The notes under the pieces: generated by a model
The model's input: only the letters and a program-made list of their open reading frames with translations
The model's database searches: none
Told to the model about the DNA's origin: nothing
Source: Rhizobium sp. Q54
GTDB taxonomy: Bacteria > Pseudomonadota > Alphaproteobacteria > ATCC43930 > CGMCC-115725
NCBI GenBank assembly: GCA_945861155.1
Contig: CAMATN010000039.1
Location: forward strand, 1-37,076
DNA length: 37,076 nucleotides
Reading direction: 5' to 3'
Position numbers and translations under genes: made by a program
Shown: positions 6,019 to 15,789 of the stretch, piece after piece
Numbering within the stretch: the first letter of the stretch is position 1
How the letters are laid out: every line of letters starts with the position of its first letter

Positions 6019-7974
6019 GTGAACCAAATGCGATTCGACGATGGCATCTTCGGACTTCACGCGCGTCTTTACGAGAATCGGCGCGAGGTTGGATACTCGC
6101 TGGAGGACTATCTGCGGGCCTGCTCGGACGACCCGAGTTACTACGCGGGCGCGGCGGAGCGGCTGCTGAAGGCGATCGGCGAGCCGATCATGGTCGATAC
6201 CAGCCAGGATCCGCGCCTCGGCCGGATCTTCATGAACCGCACGATGAAGGTCTACCCGGCCTTTGAGGATTTCTACGGCATGGAGGAGACGATCGAGCGG
6301 ATCGTCGGCTTCTTCCGGCATGCCGCGCAGGGCCTCGAAGAGCGCAAGCAGGTGCTCTATTTGCTCGGTCCGGTCGGCGGCGGCAAATCGTCCCTGGCCG
6401 AGCGGCTGAAGCTGCTGATGGAAAAGGAACCGGTCTACGTGCTGAAGGCCGGCGAGGAGATCAGCCCGGTGTTCGAAAGCCCGCTCGGGCTGTTCGATCC
6501 GATCACGCTGGGGTCCGAACTCGAAAAGCGCTACGGCATCCCGCGGCGCCGCCTGACCGGCCTCATATCGCCCTGGGCGGTCAAGCGCCTCGACGAATTC
6601 GGCGGCGACATCACCAAATTCTCGGTGATCCGGCTGACGCCGTCGCGGTTGAAGCAGATCTGCGTCGCGAAGACCGAGCCCGGCGATGAAAACAACCAGG
6701 ACGTGGCCAGCCTCGTCGGCAAGGTCGACATCCGCAAGCTCGAGAGCTTCAGCCAGAACGATCCCGACGCCTATTCCTTCTCGGGCGGGCTCAACCGCAC
6801 GACCCAGGGGCTGATGGAATTCGTCGAGATGTTCAAGGCGCCGATCAAGATGCTGCATCCGCTGTTGACCGCGACGCAGGAAGGCAATTACGCCGGCACC
6901 GAGAATATCGGCGGCGTGCCGTTTCAGGGCATCATCCTGGCACACTCGAACGAATCCGAATGGCAAAGTTTTAAGAATAACAAGAATAACGAAGCCTTCA
7001 TCGACCGAATCTCGGTTATCAAGGTGCCGTATTGCCTGCGCTCAACCGAGGAGCGCAAGATCTATGAGAAGCTGCTGCAGAACAGCGAGCTGGCGGCCTC
7101 GTCGTGTGCGCCGTCGACTCTCGATCTCCTGTCGCGCTTTTGCGTGCTGTCGCGTCTGAAGGCGCACGAGAACTCAAACCTGTATTCGAAAATGCGGGTG
7201 TATGACGGCGAAAGCCTGAAAGATACCGACCCGCGGGCCAAATCGGCGCAGGAATACCGCGACGGCGCCGGGGTCGATGAGGGGATGGACGGGATTTCGA
7301 CCCGGTTCGCCTTCAAGGTGCTGTCTGGCACGTTCAATTTCGACACGCAGGAGATCGCGGCCGACCCGGTCCACCTGATGTACGTGCTCGAACAGGCGAT
7401 CTGGCGCGAGCAGTTCCCCGAGGAAACCGAGAAGAAGTATCTCAACTTCATCAAGGCCGAACTGGCCCCGCGCTACGCCGAATTCATCGGGCACGAAATC
7501 CAGAAGGCCTATCTCGAATCCTATTCCGATTACGGCCAGAACCTGTTCGACCGCTACGTAGCCTATGCCGATGCGTGGATCGAGGATCAGGACTACAAGG
7601 ATTCCGATACCGGCCAGCTGATGAACCGGGAAATCCTGAACCAGGAGCTGTCCAAGATCGAAAAGCCGGCGGGAATCGCCAATCCGAAGGATTTCCGCAA
7701 CGAGGTGGTCAAGTTCGCGTTGCGCGCGCGGGCCGCCAATAGCGGACGCAACCCGTCCTGGACGTCGTACGAAAAGCTGCGCGAAGTCATCGAGCGGCGC
7801 ATGTTCAGCCAGGTCGAGGACCTGTTGCCGGTGATCAGCTTTGGCAGTAAGAAGGATACCGATACCGAGAAGAAGCACGCCGATTTCGTCGAGCGGATGG
7901 TCGAGCGCGGCTATACCGAGCGCCAGGTCCGCCGCCTGGTCGAGTGGTACATGCGCGTCAACAAAGCCGGCTAG
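6019..7974 (+). CDS. prkA: PrkA/YeaG family AAA+ protein kinase
   Basis: PrkA (YeaG) is a roughly 640-650-aa protein with an N-terminal AAA+ module and a C-terminal PrkA domain. It was described as a Ser/Thr kinase and is needed in sporulation, stationary phase or nitrogen starvation in different bacteria. Here the length is 648-651 aa. Walker A GPVGGGKSS is at residues 117-125, and HSNESEWQSF and ISTRFAFKVLSG are characteristic later segments. The start is uncertain. GTG 6019 gives MNQMRFDDG; ATG 6028 (MRFDDG) has GAGG eight bases upstream and is the better placed. It begins the conserved trio prkA-yeaH-spoVR, normally co-transcribed. A sigma54-like promoter lies at 5811-5825. Confidence 0.95.
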   Translation: MNQMRFDDGIFGLHARLYENRREVGYSLEDYLRACSDDPSYYAGAAERLLKAIGEPIMVDTSQDPRLGRIFMNRTMKVYPAFEDFYGMEETIERIVGFFRHAAQGLEERKQVLYLLGPVGGGKSSLAERLKLLMEKEPVYVLKAGEEISPVFESPLGLFDPITLGSELEKRYGIPRRRLTGLISPWAVKRLDEFGGDITKFSVIRLTPSRLKQICVAKTEPGDENNQDVASLVGKVDIRKLESFSQNDPDAYSFSGGLNRTTQGLMEFVEMFKAPIKMLHPLLTATQEGNYAGTENIGGVPFQGIILAHSNESEWQSFKNNKNNEAFIDRISVIKVPYCLRSTEERKIYEKLLQNSELAASSCAPSTLDLLSRFCVLSRLKAHENSNLYSKMRVYDGESLKDTDPRAKSAQEYRDGAGVDEGMDGISTRFAFKVLSGTFNFDTQEIAADPVHLMYVLEQAIWREQFPEETEKKYLNFIKAELAPRYAEFIGHEIQKAYLESYSDYGQNLFDRYVAYADAWIEDQDYKDSDTGQLMNREILNQELSKIEKPAGIANPKDFRNEVVKFALRARAANSGRNPSWTSYEKLREVIERRMFSQVEDLLPVISFGSKKDTDTEKKHADFVERMVERGYTERQVRRLVEWYMRVNKAG

Positions 7975-8002
7975 GCGCGCTCACTGCCTCGGAGGTAGCT
8001 CG

Positions 8003-9292
8003 ATGAACATTGTCGATCGCCGGCCCAACCCGAAAGGCAAGAGCCTTAGCAACCGCCAGCGTTTCCTCGGGCGCGCCCGCGTCGAGGTCAAGTCGGCGGT
8101 CCAGGAGGCGCTGCGCAAGCGCAAGGTCGCCGATATCGGGCACGGCGAAAAGGTCGCGATCCCGACGCGCGGGATATCCGAGCCGATCTTTCACCACAAC
8201 CGGCGCACCGGTAAAACCGATCACGTCGTCCCCGGCAACAAAGAGTATATCCGGGGCGACGAGATCCCGCGGCCGCAAGGCGGCGAGGGGCGCGGCGGCT
8301 CGGAAGGCAGCCCCGACGGCAGCGGTGATGATTCGTTCGAGTTCACGCTGTCGAAGGAAGAGTTCCTCGACATGTTCTTCGAGGACCTCGAACTTCCCGA
8401 TTTGATCAAAAAGAGCCTCAAGGACACGGTCGCGGTCGATCTGCAGCGCGCCGGCTATGCCGTCACCGGAAACCCGTCCAATCTCAGCATCCCGCGCACG
8501 CTGCGCAACAGCATGGGCCGCCGCATCGCGCTTCACCGGCCGAAGCTGTCCGAAATCGCGGCGTTGCGGCAGGCCCTCGAAGAAGCGCTCGCCGCCGGCC
8601 AGGACGACGAGGTCGCGCGCCTGACCCGGGAACTCGAACGCCTGGAGCGGCGCAGCAAGATCATTCCCTACATCGATCCGATCGACGTTCGCTATCGGCG
8701 CTTCGATCGCGTGCCGCGGCCGAACACCGAGGCGGTCATGTTCTGTCTGATGGACGTGTCGGGCTCGATGACCGAAGCCATGAAGGACCTCGCCAAGCGG
8801 TTCTTCATGCTGCTGCACGTGTTCCTGATCAGACGCTACCGCCATGTCGACGTCGTCTTCATCCGGCATACCAGCACGGCCGAGGAGGTCGACGAGGAAA
8901 CGTTCTTCTACAGCCGCGAAACCGGTGGCACGGTTGTGTCGACGGCGCTCGAAAAAATGCTTGAGATCGCCCGGGCGCGCTATCCGACGGATCGCTGGAA
9001 CATCTATGGGGCGCAGGCCTCGGACGGCGACAATTATGGCGCCGATAGCGGCCGCTGCGTGGCGCTGCTCGGCGGCGACGTGCTTCCGCTGTGCCAGTAT
9101 TTCGCTTACGTTGAGGTTGGTGACGGCATGGGCGGGAGCCTGACCGGGCTGTCGCGCGACAGCGATCTGTGGCGCGCCTACAGCGAAGTGGCGCCAGCGC
9201 ACGCGCATTTCGCGATGCGCCGGGTCGGCGACCCGGCACAGATCTTCTCGGTGTTCCACGAATTGTTTGCCAAAGGGGGCGTGCGTGCCTAA
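8003..9292 (+). CDS. yeaH: YeaH/UPF0229 family protein with VWA-like domain
   Basis: A 429-aa UPF0229 protein, the standard partner of PrkA; molecular role unknown, but genetically linked to stationary-phase and starvation responses. The N-terminus MNIVDRRPNPKGKSLSNRQRF is typical. A Gly-rich linker at about residues 90-108 is followed by an acidic segment (EFLDMFFEDLELPDL). The von Willebrand A-like part carries a MIDAS-type motif in MDVSGSMTEAMKDL (about residues 250-264), which suggests metal-dependent protein interaction. ATG 8003 has GGAGGT six bases upstream; the reading frame stays open further upstream, but inside prkA. The stop overlaps the spoVR start by eight bases. Confidence 0.95.
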   Translation: MNIVDRRPNPKGKSLSNRQRFLGRARVEVKSAVQEALRKRKVADIGHGEKVAIPTRGISEPIFHHNRRTGKTDHVVPGNKEYIRGDEIPRPQGGEGRGGSEGSPDGSGDDSFEFTLSKEEFLDMFFEDLELPDLIKKSLKDTVAVDLQRAGYAVTGNPSNLSIPRTLRNSMGRRIALHRPKLSEIAALRQALEEALAAGQDDEVARLTRELERLERRSKIIPYIDPIDVRYRRFDRVPRPNTEAVMFCLMDVSGSMTEAMKDLAKRFFMLLHVFLIRRYRHVDVVFIRHTSTAEEVDEETFFYSRETGGTVVSTALEKMLEIARARYPTDRWNIYGAQASDGDNYGADSGRCVALLGGDVLPLCQYFAYVEVGDGMGGSLTGLSRDSDLWRAYSEVAPAHAHFAMRRVGDPAQIFSVFHELFAKGGVRA

Positions 9293-10856
9293 CACCGGTC
9301 TCGACGCGGCGCAGCTCAGAGCAGAGATGCCGCTATTCACTGGCTCCAATTGGGATTACGGCTCGTTGCGTCGGGTCTACGAGGCGATCGAGCGGATCGC
9401 ATTCGACGAACTCGGGCTCGACATCTACCCCGTGCAGATCGAGGTCATCACCTCCGAGCAGATGCTCGACGCCTATGCCTCGGTCGGCCTGCCGCTGATG
9501 TACCGGCACTGGAGCTTCGGCAAGCGCTTCGCCTATCACGAGACGCTGTACCGCAAGGGCCTCCAGGGGCTCGCCTACGAGATCGTCATCAACTCCAACC
9601 CGTGCATCTGCTACATCATGGAAGAAAATTCCATGACCATGCAGACGCTGGTGCTGGCGCACGCGGCGTTCGGCCACAACCATTTCTTCAAGAACAATTA
9701 TCTGTTCCGGCAGTGGACCGATGCCGGCGGCATCCTCGACTATCTGAGCTTTGCCCGCGACTATGTTTCCAAATGCGAGGAGAAGTTCGGTTTCGAGGCC
9801 GTCGAACGAATCCTCGACGCCGCCCACGCGCTGAAGGAGCATGGCGTCAACCGCTACGCGCACCGCTCGCGCCCCAACCTCGCCGAGGAGCGCCAGCGCG
9901 CCGAAAGCCGCAACGCCTACGAGGAGGCGACCTTCAACGATCTGTGGCGGACGGTGCCTAACGCCGGCAAGGAAGCCGGCGATCTCGACGACACGGAGAA
10001 GGAGGACGAGGAAGCCAGCCGGAAACTTGGCTTGCCCGAGGAGAACCTGCTCTATTTCATCGAAAAGCGCGCGCCGCGGCTCGCCGATTGGCAGCGCGAA
10101 TTGATCCGCATCGTCCGCAACGTCTCGCAGTATTTCTACCCGCAGAAACAGTTGCAGATGATGAACGAAGGCTGCGCGACCTTCGTCCATTACGAGATCA
10201 TGAACCGGCTGCACGACAAGGGGCTGGTGACCGAAGGGTCGATGCTCGAATTCCTGCACTCGCATTCGAGCGTCGTGTTCCAGCCCGGTTTCGACGACCC
10301 GCGGTTCAGCGGGCTCAACCCCTATGCGCTCGGCTTTGCGATGATGAGCGACATACAGCGCATCTGCGAGAAACCGACCGGCGAGGACCGCGAGTTCTTT
10401 CCCGATATCGCCGGGTGCGGCGACCCGTTCGGCGTGTTGCGCGACGCGTGGGCAAATTACCGCGACGAGAGTTTCATCCTGCAATATCTGAGCCCGGCGG
10501 TTATCCGCAAATTCCGCTTGTTCCAGATCGCCGACGACGCCAGCAAGCCCTCGCTCCGGGTCGATGCGATCCATGACGAGCTCGGCTATCGGCGCATCCG
10601 CAGCGCGCTGTCGAAGCAATACGATCTGTCGCGGCGCGAACCCGACGTGCAGGTGGTCGATGTCGATCTGACCGGCGACCGCTGTCTGGTTCTGGCCCAT
10701 TACGTCCATGACGGCGTGCTGCTCGACGAGAAGACCTGCCGCTCGGTATTGCGCTATGCCTCCGCGCTATGGGGTTACGGGGTCAAGCTGCACGAGATCG
10801 AGGCAGCCAGCGACAAGACCCTGAAGACCTACGAGGCCGCCGCTGAGGGAAAGTGA
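9285..10856 (+). CDS. spoVR: SpoVR family protein
   Basis: A 523-aa SpoVR/YcgB protein. In Bacillus it is needed for spore cortex formation; in Proteobacteria it belongs to the prkA-yeaH-spoVR stress cluster, mechanism unknown. Family hallmarks are WDYGSLRRVYEAIERIAFDE near the start, LPLMYRHWSFGKRFAYHE, the His-rich LAHAAFGHNHFFKNNYLFR, and QMMNEGCATFVHYEIMNRLH. The conserved His and Glu residues in the last two look like a metal site, though I know of no confirmed chemistry. The chosen start is GTG 9285 (MPNTGLD) with AAGGGGG just upstream; TTG 9267 is less likely. The reading frame ends in the 14-bp tandem repeat that precedes tsaD. Confidence 0.95.
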   Translation: MPNTGLDAAQLRAEMPLFTGSNWDYGSLRRVYEAIERIAFDELGLDIYPVQIEVITSEQMLDAYASVGLPLMYRHWSFGKRFAYHETLYRKGLQGLAYEIVINSNPCICYIMEENSMTMQTLVLAHAAFGHNHFFKNNYLFRQWTDAGGILDYLSFARDYVSKCEEKFGFEAVERILDAAHALKEHGVNRYAHRSRPNLAEERQRAESRNAYEEATFNDLWRTVPNAGKEAGDLDDTEKEDEEASRKLGLPEENLLYFIEKRAPRLADWQRELIRIVRNVSQYFYPQKQLQMMNEGCATFVHYEIMNRLHDKGLVTEGSMLEFLHSHSSVVFQPGFDDPRFSGLNPYALGFAMMSDIQRICEKPTGEDREFFPDIAGCGDPFGVLRDAWANYRDESFILQYLSPAVIRKFRLFQIADDASKPSLRVDAIHDELGYRRIRSALSKQYDLSRREPDVQVVDVDLTGDRCLVLAHYVHDGVLLDEKTCRSVLRYASALWGYGVKLHEIEAASDKTLKTYEAAAEGK

Positions 10857-10886
10857 CCGAGGGAAAGTGACCGAGGGGACGTGAAC
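10845..10886 (+). repeat. Three 14-bp tandem repeats each carrying a ribosome-binding site and GTG
   Basis: Units 10845-10858 and 10859-10872 are identical (GAGGGAAAGTGACC); 10873-10886 is a diverged copy (GAGGGGACGTGAAC). Each has GAGGG about three bases before a GTG. The first unit holds the spoVR stop (10854-10856) and the third holds the tsaD start (10881). Because 14 is not a multiple of three, the three GTGs lie in different frames, and the one at 10867 meets a stop within six codons. Confidence 0.9.
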
Positions 10887-11966
10887 AGGCGCGATCCGCT
10901 CGGCGGTCTGACCGTCCTCGGCATCGAGACCAGCTGTGACGAGACCGCGGTCGCGGTGGTCGGCGACCGGCCCCACCCGCTGATCCAAGCCAATCTGATC
11001 CATTCGCAACTCGCCGAGCACGCGCCCTATGGCGGCGTCGTGCCGGAAATCGCGGCGCGAGCGCATCTCGACCATATTGACGGGCTCGTCCGCCGCGCCC
11101 TCGACGAGGCGGAAATCACGATCGACCGGCTCGACGGGATCGCCGCCGCCGCCGGACCGGGGCTGATTGGCGGGTTGATCGTCGGCTCGATGGCGGCGAA
11201 GGGCCTGGCTTGGGCGGCGCGAAAACCGTATATCGCGGTCAATCATCTCGAAGCGCACGCGCTGGCCGCGCGGCTGTCGCCCGGCATCGAATTTCCCTAT
11301 CTGCTGCTGCTGGTGTCGGGCGGCCACACCCAGCTACTCGTGTGCGCCGGAGTGGGAAACTATCGCCAGCTCGGCGCCAGCCGCGATGACGCGGCGGGGG
11401 AAGCGTTCGACAAATCCGCCAAGCTGTTGGGGCTGGGCTATCCGGGAGGCCCGGCCATCGAGCGCGCGGCGCACGGCGGCAATCCCCGCCGCTTTGCACT
11501 GCCGCGGCCGCTCAAGGGGCGCAGCGGCTGCGATTTTTCATTTTCCGGGCTGAAAACGGCGGTGCGGCAGACCATCATCGATGCCGGTCCGTTCGGGCCT
11601 CCGCAAGTTGCCGATCTCGCCGCGGCGATCGAACTCGCGATCTGCGACACGCTGATCGACCGCACCGCGAATGCGCTGGCGTGGTTTCGCCGGCATTATC
11701 CCGCGGGCAGGAGCCTCGTCGCGGCCGGCGGGGTGGCCGCCAATCGGCGGTTGCGCGAGCACTTGGCTGGGCTGGCCGCGTCGAACGGCCTCGCTTTTGT
11801 CGCGCCGCCGCCCGAGCTGTGCACCGACAATGGTGCGATGATCGCCTGGGCCGGGCTCGAACGGCTCCGGCTCGGTCTGGTCGACGGGCTGGATGCCCCG
11901 GTCCGCCCGCGTTGGCCGCTCGATAGCGCCGTGGCCGCAGTCGCCGAGAAAGCGCGAGCCTCGTGA
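10881..11966 (+). CDS. tsaD: tRNA N6-threonylcarbamoyladenosine transferase TsaD
   Basis: TsaD (361 aa) transfers threonylcarbamoyl from TC-AMP to A37 of ANN-decoding tRNAs, acting with TsaB and TsaE. The ASKHA fold is marked by [16 protein letters not shown] at the N-terminus, [12 protein letters not shown], and the metal-binding HLEAH motif ([13 protein letters not shown]). [10 protein letters not shown] and [16 protein letters not shown] follow, with a C-terminal [13 protein letters not shown]. The GTG start at 10881 is set by the repeat carrying its ribosome-binding site. The stop overlaps gpsA by four bases (GTGA). The tsaD-gpsA order is common in alphaproteobacteria. Confidence 0.97.
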   Translation: MNRRDPLGGLTVLGIETSCDETAVAVVGDRPHPLIQANLIHSQLAEHAPYGGVVPEIAARAHLDHIDGLVRRALDEAEITIDRLDGIAAAAGPGLIGGLIVGSMAAKGLAWAARKPYIAVNHLEAHALAARLSPGIEFPYLLLLVSGGHTQLLVCAGVGNYRQLGASRDDAAGEAFDKSAKLLGLGYPGGPAIERAAHGGNPRRFALPRPLKGRSGCDFSFSGLKTAVRQTIIDAGPFGPPQVADLAAAIELAICDTLIDRTANALAWFRRHYPAGRSLVAAGGVAANRRLREHLAGLAASNGLAFVAPPPELCTDNGAMIAWAGLERLRLGLVDGLDAPVRPRWPLDSAVAAVAEKARAS

Positions 11967-12952
11967 AGCGGCTGGCCGTTATCGGCGGCGGCGCCTGGGG
12001 CACCGCGCTAGCCTCCGTCGCCGACCGCGCCGGGGCTCGGGTCATGCTGTGGGCGCGCGACCCCGCGGTGGTCGATGCGATCAACGAGCGTCATCAAAAT
12101 CCGCTGTTTCTGCCCGGTATCGCGCTCGCTCCAGCGGTCGCGGCGACGACCGATGCCGCCGTCGCGATTGCCGGCGCCGAGGCCGCGCTGATCGTCGTTC
12201 CGGCGCAATATTTGGGCGGCGTTCTCGAATTTCTGGCGCCGTTGTTGCCGGCGGGATTGCCGCTGCTGCTGTGCGCGAAGGGGATCGAGACCGGGTCGTT
12301 GCGGACGATGTCGGAGGTGGCCGGCGCGGTTGTCCCCGAATCCCCGCTCGCCGTGTTGTCGGGCCCAAGCCTTGCGGCCGAGGTGGCGCGGGGGCTGCCG
12401 ACCGCGGTGACGATTGCCAGCCGCGATGCCGCCCTCGCCCGCGACCTGGTGGCGGCGCTCGGCACGGCCCGGTTCCGGCCCTATCTGTCGCAGGATACGC
12501 TCGGCGTCGAGATCGGCGGCGCGGTCAAAAACGTGCTGGCGATCGCTTGTGGGGTCGTCGAGGGGCGCGGCATGGGCGACAACGCGCGGGCCGCCCTGAT
12601 CACCCGCGGCCTCGCCGAGATGATCCGCCTCGGCCTCGCCAAGGGCGCCGACGCGGAAACCTTCCGCGGGCTGTCGGGCCTTGGGGATCTGGTGCTGACC
12701 TGCACCGCGGCGCAGTCGCGCAATCATCGGCTGGGAGTGGCGCTTGGCCGCGGCGCCGACCTCGCCGAGACGTTTGCCGAAACCCGCGCCGTCGTCGAAG
12801 GGGTCGCGACGGCGGCGGCGGTCGCCGCGCTCGCCCGGCGCCTCTCGGTCGAGATGCCGATCGCCGATGCGGTCGATGCGGTGCTGCATCGCGGGATGCC
12901 AATTGATATGATGATCGACGGCCTGTTGCGCCGTCCCTATCGCAGCGAATGA
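11963..12952 (+). CDS. gpsA: NAD(P)-dependent glycerol-3-phosphate dehydrogenase
   Basis: GpsA (329 aa) reduces dihydroxyacetone phosphate to sn-glycerol-3-phosphate for phospholipid synthesis in the cytosol. The Rossmann motif [14 protein letters not shown] is at residues 6-19. AKGIE and [17 protein letters not shown] follow. The active-site region is [17 protein letters not shown] with the catalytic Lys, then [14 protein letters not shown]. The GTG start at 11963 overlaps the tsaD stop, so translation is coupled. Confidence 0.97.
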   Translation: MKRLAVIGGGAWGTALASVADRAGARVMLWARDPAVVDAINERHQNPLFLPGIALAPAVAATTDAAVAIAGAEAALIVVPAQYLGGVLEFLAPLLPAGLPLLLCAKGIETGSLRTMSEVAGAVVPESPLAVLSGPSLAAEVARGLPTAVTIASRDAALARDLVAALGTARFRPYLSQDTLGVEIGGAVKNVLAIACGVVEGRGMGDNARAALITRGLAEMIRLGLAKGADAETFRGLSGLGDLVLTCTAAQSRNHRLGVALGRGADLAETFAETRAVVEGVATAAAVAALARRLSVEMPIADAVDAVLHRGMPIDMMIDGLLRRPYRSE

Positions 12953-12990
12953 GCGCGCGCGCGGCGGACATGCGCCGTCGAACGGGCAAT

Positions 12991-13019
12991 CCGCCCGCAA
13001 GGGGCTTTTCCGCGGGCGG
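12991..13019 (+). terminator. Candidate hairpin after gpsA
   Basis: CCGCCCGC (12991-12998) pairs perfectly with GCGGGCGG (13012-13019) around a 13-base loop. It lies 38 bases past the gpsA stop and before clpS. No T-run follows, so intrinsic termination is unproven. Confidence 0.35.
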
Positions 13020-13076
13020 GCAAAGCCAATATCATGAGGGGCGAGCATCGCCATCAGCCCGGCCGATGCTCGGGCC

Positions 13077-13418
13077 ATGGCTCGGACAGACATGAGCGAC
13101 AACGGAAAACGCGGCGAGGAAGGACCCGGGACCGGCGTTATCGTCAAGGCGAAGCCGAAGACGAAAAAGCCATCAATGTACAAGGTCCTAATGCTGAACG
13201 ACGACTACACGCCGATGGAGTTCGTCGTGCACATTCTCGAACGGTTTTTCAGCAAGAATCGCCAGGAAGCGACCCGCATCATGATGCACGTGCATCGCCG
13301 TGGGGTCGGTATCTGCGGCGTCTTCACTTACGAAGTCGCCGAGACAAAAGTGACGCAGGTGATGGATTTTGCCCGGAAGCACCAACATCCGCTGCAATGC
13401 ACGTTAGAGAAAGACTAG
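13077..13418 (+). CDS. clpS: ATP-dependent Clp protease adaptor ClpS
   Basis: ClpS (about 108-113 aa) delivers N-end-rule substrates to ClpA. The core shows [20 protein letters not shown], containing the Asn-Asp pair that contacts the substrate N-terminus. [21 protein letters not shown] and a C-terminal [10 protein letters not shown] follow. The flexible N-terminal tail is Lys-, Gly- and Pro-rich. Two starts are possible: ATG 13077 (MARTDMSDN) and ATG 13092 (MSDNGKRG), the latter with GGA six bases upstream. clpA follows 33 bases later, the usual arrangement. Confidence 0.97.
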   Translation: MARTDMSDNGKRGEEGPGTGVIVKAKPKTKKPSMYKVLMLNDDYTPMEFVVHILERFFSKNRQEATRIMMHVHRRGVGICGVFTYEVAETKVTQVMDFARKHQHPLQCTLEKD

Positions 13419-13451
13419 CCTAGTCACTCATCGGCAGGGAAGGGCGCGACC

Positions 13452-15758
13452 GTGCTCTCACGCAATCTCGAAAAGTCACTGCATCGGGCCTTGGCCCACG
13501 CCAATGAGCGGCGGCACGAATACGCGACGCTCGAGCATCTGCTCCTCGCGCTGACCGAGGATCAGGATGCCATCGCGGTGCTGCGCGCCTGCAGCGTCGA
13601 TCTCGACCGGCTGCGCCGCGAGGTGCTGACCTATGTCGATAACGAGCTAACCAATCTCGTATCGAACCACAGCGAGGATGCGAAGCCGACCGCGAGTTTT
13701 CAGCGCGTGCTGCAGCGCGCCGCGATCCATGTCCAGTCCTCGGGGCGCGAGGAGGTGACCGGCGCCAACGTGCTGGTCGCGATGTTCGCCGAGCGCGAGA
13801 GCCACGCGGTCTATTTCCTGCAGGAGCAGGACATGACCCGCTTCGACGCGGTCAACTACATCTCGCACGGCATCGCCAAGGCGCCTGGCCGCTCCGAGAC
13901 CCGCCGGGTCCAGGGGGCCGAGGAGGAGGAGCGCGGCGAGAAAGGCCAGAAGCGCAGCCACGACGCGCTCGACGCCTATTGCGTCAACCTCAACAAGAAG
14001 GCGAAAGGCGGCAAGATCGACCCGCTGATCGGGCGCGAGGCCGAGGTCGATCGGACCATCCAGATCCTGTGCCGGCGCTCGAAGAACAACCCGCTTTATG
14101 TCGGTGATCCCGGGGTCGGCAAGACCGCGATCGCCGAGGGGCTGGCGCGCCGCATCGTCGGGCGCGAGGTGCCCGAGGTATTGCTCAACGCGACGATCTT
14201 CGCGCTCGATATGGGGGCGCTCTTGGCCGGCACGCGCTACCGCGGCGATTTCGAGGAGCGGCTGAAGGCGGTCTTGTCCGAACTCGAAGCGCAGCCCGGC
14301 GCGATCCTGTTCATCGACGAGATCCACACCGTGATCGGCGCCGGCGCGACATCGGGTGGGGCGATGGATGCCTCGAACCTGTTGAAGCCGGCGCTGGCCG
14401 GTGGCGCGATCCGCTGCATCGGCTCGACCACCTACAAGGAATACCGCAATTATTTCGAGAAGGACCGGGCGCTGGTCCGCCGCTTCCAGAAGATCGACGT
14501 CAACGAACCCTCGATCGAGGATTCGATCAAGATCCTGCGCGGCCTGAAACCCTATTACGAGCGCCACCACAAGGTCCGCTATACCGCCGACGCGATCAAG
14601 GCCGCGGTCGAGCTGTCGCACCGCTATATCGGCGACCGCAAATTGCCCGACAAGGCGATCGACGTGATCGACGAGACCGGCGCGGCCCAGATGCTGGTGC
14701 CGGAAAACAAGCGGCGCAAGACGATCACCGCCAAGGAGGTCGAGGCCTGCATCGCGACAATGGCGCGCATTCCGCCGAAGAGCGTGTCGCGCGACGACCG
14801 CGAGGTGCTGAAGAACCTCGACCGCGACCTGAAGACGATGGTGTTCGGCCAGGACCCGGCGATCGGGGCGCTGGTCTCGGCGATCAAGCTCGCTCGCGCC
14901 GGGCTGCGTGACGCCGAAAAGCCGATCGGCTCGTATTTGTTTTCCGGTCCGACCGGGGTCGGCAAGACCGAGGTCGCACGCCAGCTGGCGCGCACGATGG
15001 GCATCGAGATCACCCGCTTCGATATGTCGGAGTACATGGAGCGGCACACCGTATCGCGGCTGATCGGCGCGCCGCCGGGGTATGTCGGCTTCGACCAGGG
15101 CGGCCTCCTGACCGACGCGATCGACCAGCACCCGCACAGCGTCCTGCTGCTCGACGAGATCGAGAAGGCCCATCCGGACCTGTTCAACATCCTGTTGCAG
15201 GTCATGGATTACGGGAAGTTGACCGACCACAACGGCAAGAACGTCGATTTCCGCAACGTCATCCTGATCATGACGACCAATGCCGGGGCGTCCGACCTCG
15301 CGAAGGCGGCGATCGGCTTCGGCAGCGGCATCCGCGAGGGCGACGACCAGGAGGCGATCAACCGGATGTTCACGCCCGAATTCCGCAACCGGCTCGACGC
15401 GACGATCTCGTTCGCGGCGCTGGCCCCGGAGACGATCGGTCGGGTGGTCGGCAAGTTCGTGCTGCAGCTCGAGGAACAGCTCGCCGATCGCGATGTCACG
15501 ATCGAGCTCGACGCCGGTGCCCGCGACTGGCTCGCGGTCAAAGGCTACGACCCGCTCTTTGGCGCCCGCCCGCTCGCGCGCATCATCCAGGAGCACATCA
15601 AGAAGCCGCTTGCCGAGGAATTGCTGTTCGGCAAGCTGGCCAAAGGCGGCGTCGTCACCGTGTCGGTCGACAAGGAGGCCGACAAACTCACCTTTGTGTT
15701 CCGTTCGCGCCCGCCGGCAACCCCCGCCGAGCCGAAAGAGGAAGCGCTGGTCGAGTAA
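13452..15758 (+). CDS. clpA: ATP-dependent Clp protease ATP-binding subunit ClpA
   Basis: ClpA (768 aa) is a hexameric unfoldase feeding ClpP. The N-domain has two Clp_N repeats (about residues 1-145). The first AAA+ module has Walker [10 protein letters not shown] at 218-226 and [13 protein letters not shown]. The second has GPTGVGKTE at 499-507, LLDEIEKAH and the C-terminal D2-small domain ([20 protein letters not shown]). The AAIGFGSG segment is in the position of the ClpP-binding IGF/IGL loop. The GTG start at 13452 has AAGGG about seven bases upstream. It converges on the HpnL-family gene, with 31 bases between stops. Confidence 0.97.
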   Translation: MLSRNLEKSLHRALAHANERRHEYATLEHLLLALTEDQDAIAVLRACSVDLDRLRREVLTYVDNELTNLVSNHSEDAKPTASFQRVLQRAAIHVQSSGREEVTGANVLVAMFAERESHAVYFLQEQDMTRFDAVNYISHGIAKAPGRSETRRVQGAEEEERGEKGQKRSHDALDAYCVNLNKKAKGGKIDPLIGREAEVDRTIQILCRRSKNNPLYVGDPGVGKTAIAEGLARRIVGREVPEVLLNATIFALDMGALLAGTRYRGDFEERLKAVLSELEAQPGAILFIDEIHTVIGAGATSGGAMDASNLLKPALAGGAIRCIGSTTYKEYRNYFEKDRALVRRFQKIDVNEPSIEDSIKILRGLKPYYERHHKVRYTADAIKAAVELSHRYIGDRKLPDKAIDVIDETGAAQMLVPENKRRKTITAKEVEACIATMARIPPKSVSRDDREVLKNLDRDLKTMVFGQDPAIGALVSAIKLARAGLRDAEKPIGSYLFSGPTGVGKTEVARQLARTMGIEITRFDMSEYMERHTVSRLIGAPPGYVGFDQGGLLTDAIDQHPHSVLLLDEIEKAHPDLFNILLQVMDYGKLTDHNGKNVDFRNVILIMTTNAGASDLAKAAIGFGSGIREGDDQEAINRMFTPEFRNRLDATISFAALAPETIGRVVGKFVLQLEEQLADRDVTIELDAGARDWLAVKGYDPLFGARPLARIIQEHIKKPLAEELLFGKLAKGGVVTVSVDKEADKLTFVFRSRPPATPAEPKEEALVE

Positions 15759-15789
15759 CCCTGAAGGCCGGCGCGTAGAGAACCGTCGA

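Larger units (their letters stand above)
5469..6027 (+). other. Control region upstream of prkA, no confident gene
   Basis: About 550 bases separate the SGNH hydrolase from prkA. Visible features are a sigma70-like promoter at 5638-5666, a strong ribosome-binding site at 5681-5686 leading into a doubtful 93-codon ORF (5694-5975), a 15-bp palindrome at 5760-5774, and a sigma54-like -24/-12 element at 5811-5825. I see no clear terminator after 5468. The motif CGGTCG recurs three times between about 5960 and 6003, just before prkA; its meaning is unknown. Confidence 0.6.

Noticed and set aside
7958-10709. Long minus-strand frames opposite yeaH and spoVR
   Set aside because: They mirror well-supported genes and show only high-GC shadow composition.
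12991-13019. Certain intrinsic terminator after gpsA
   Set aside because: The stem is perfect but lacks a T-run, so it is listed only as a low-confidence candidate.
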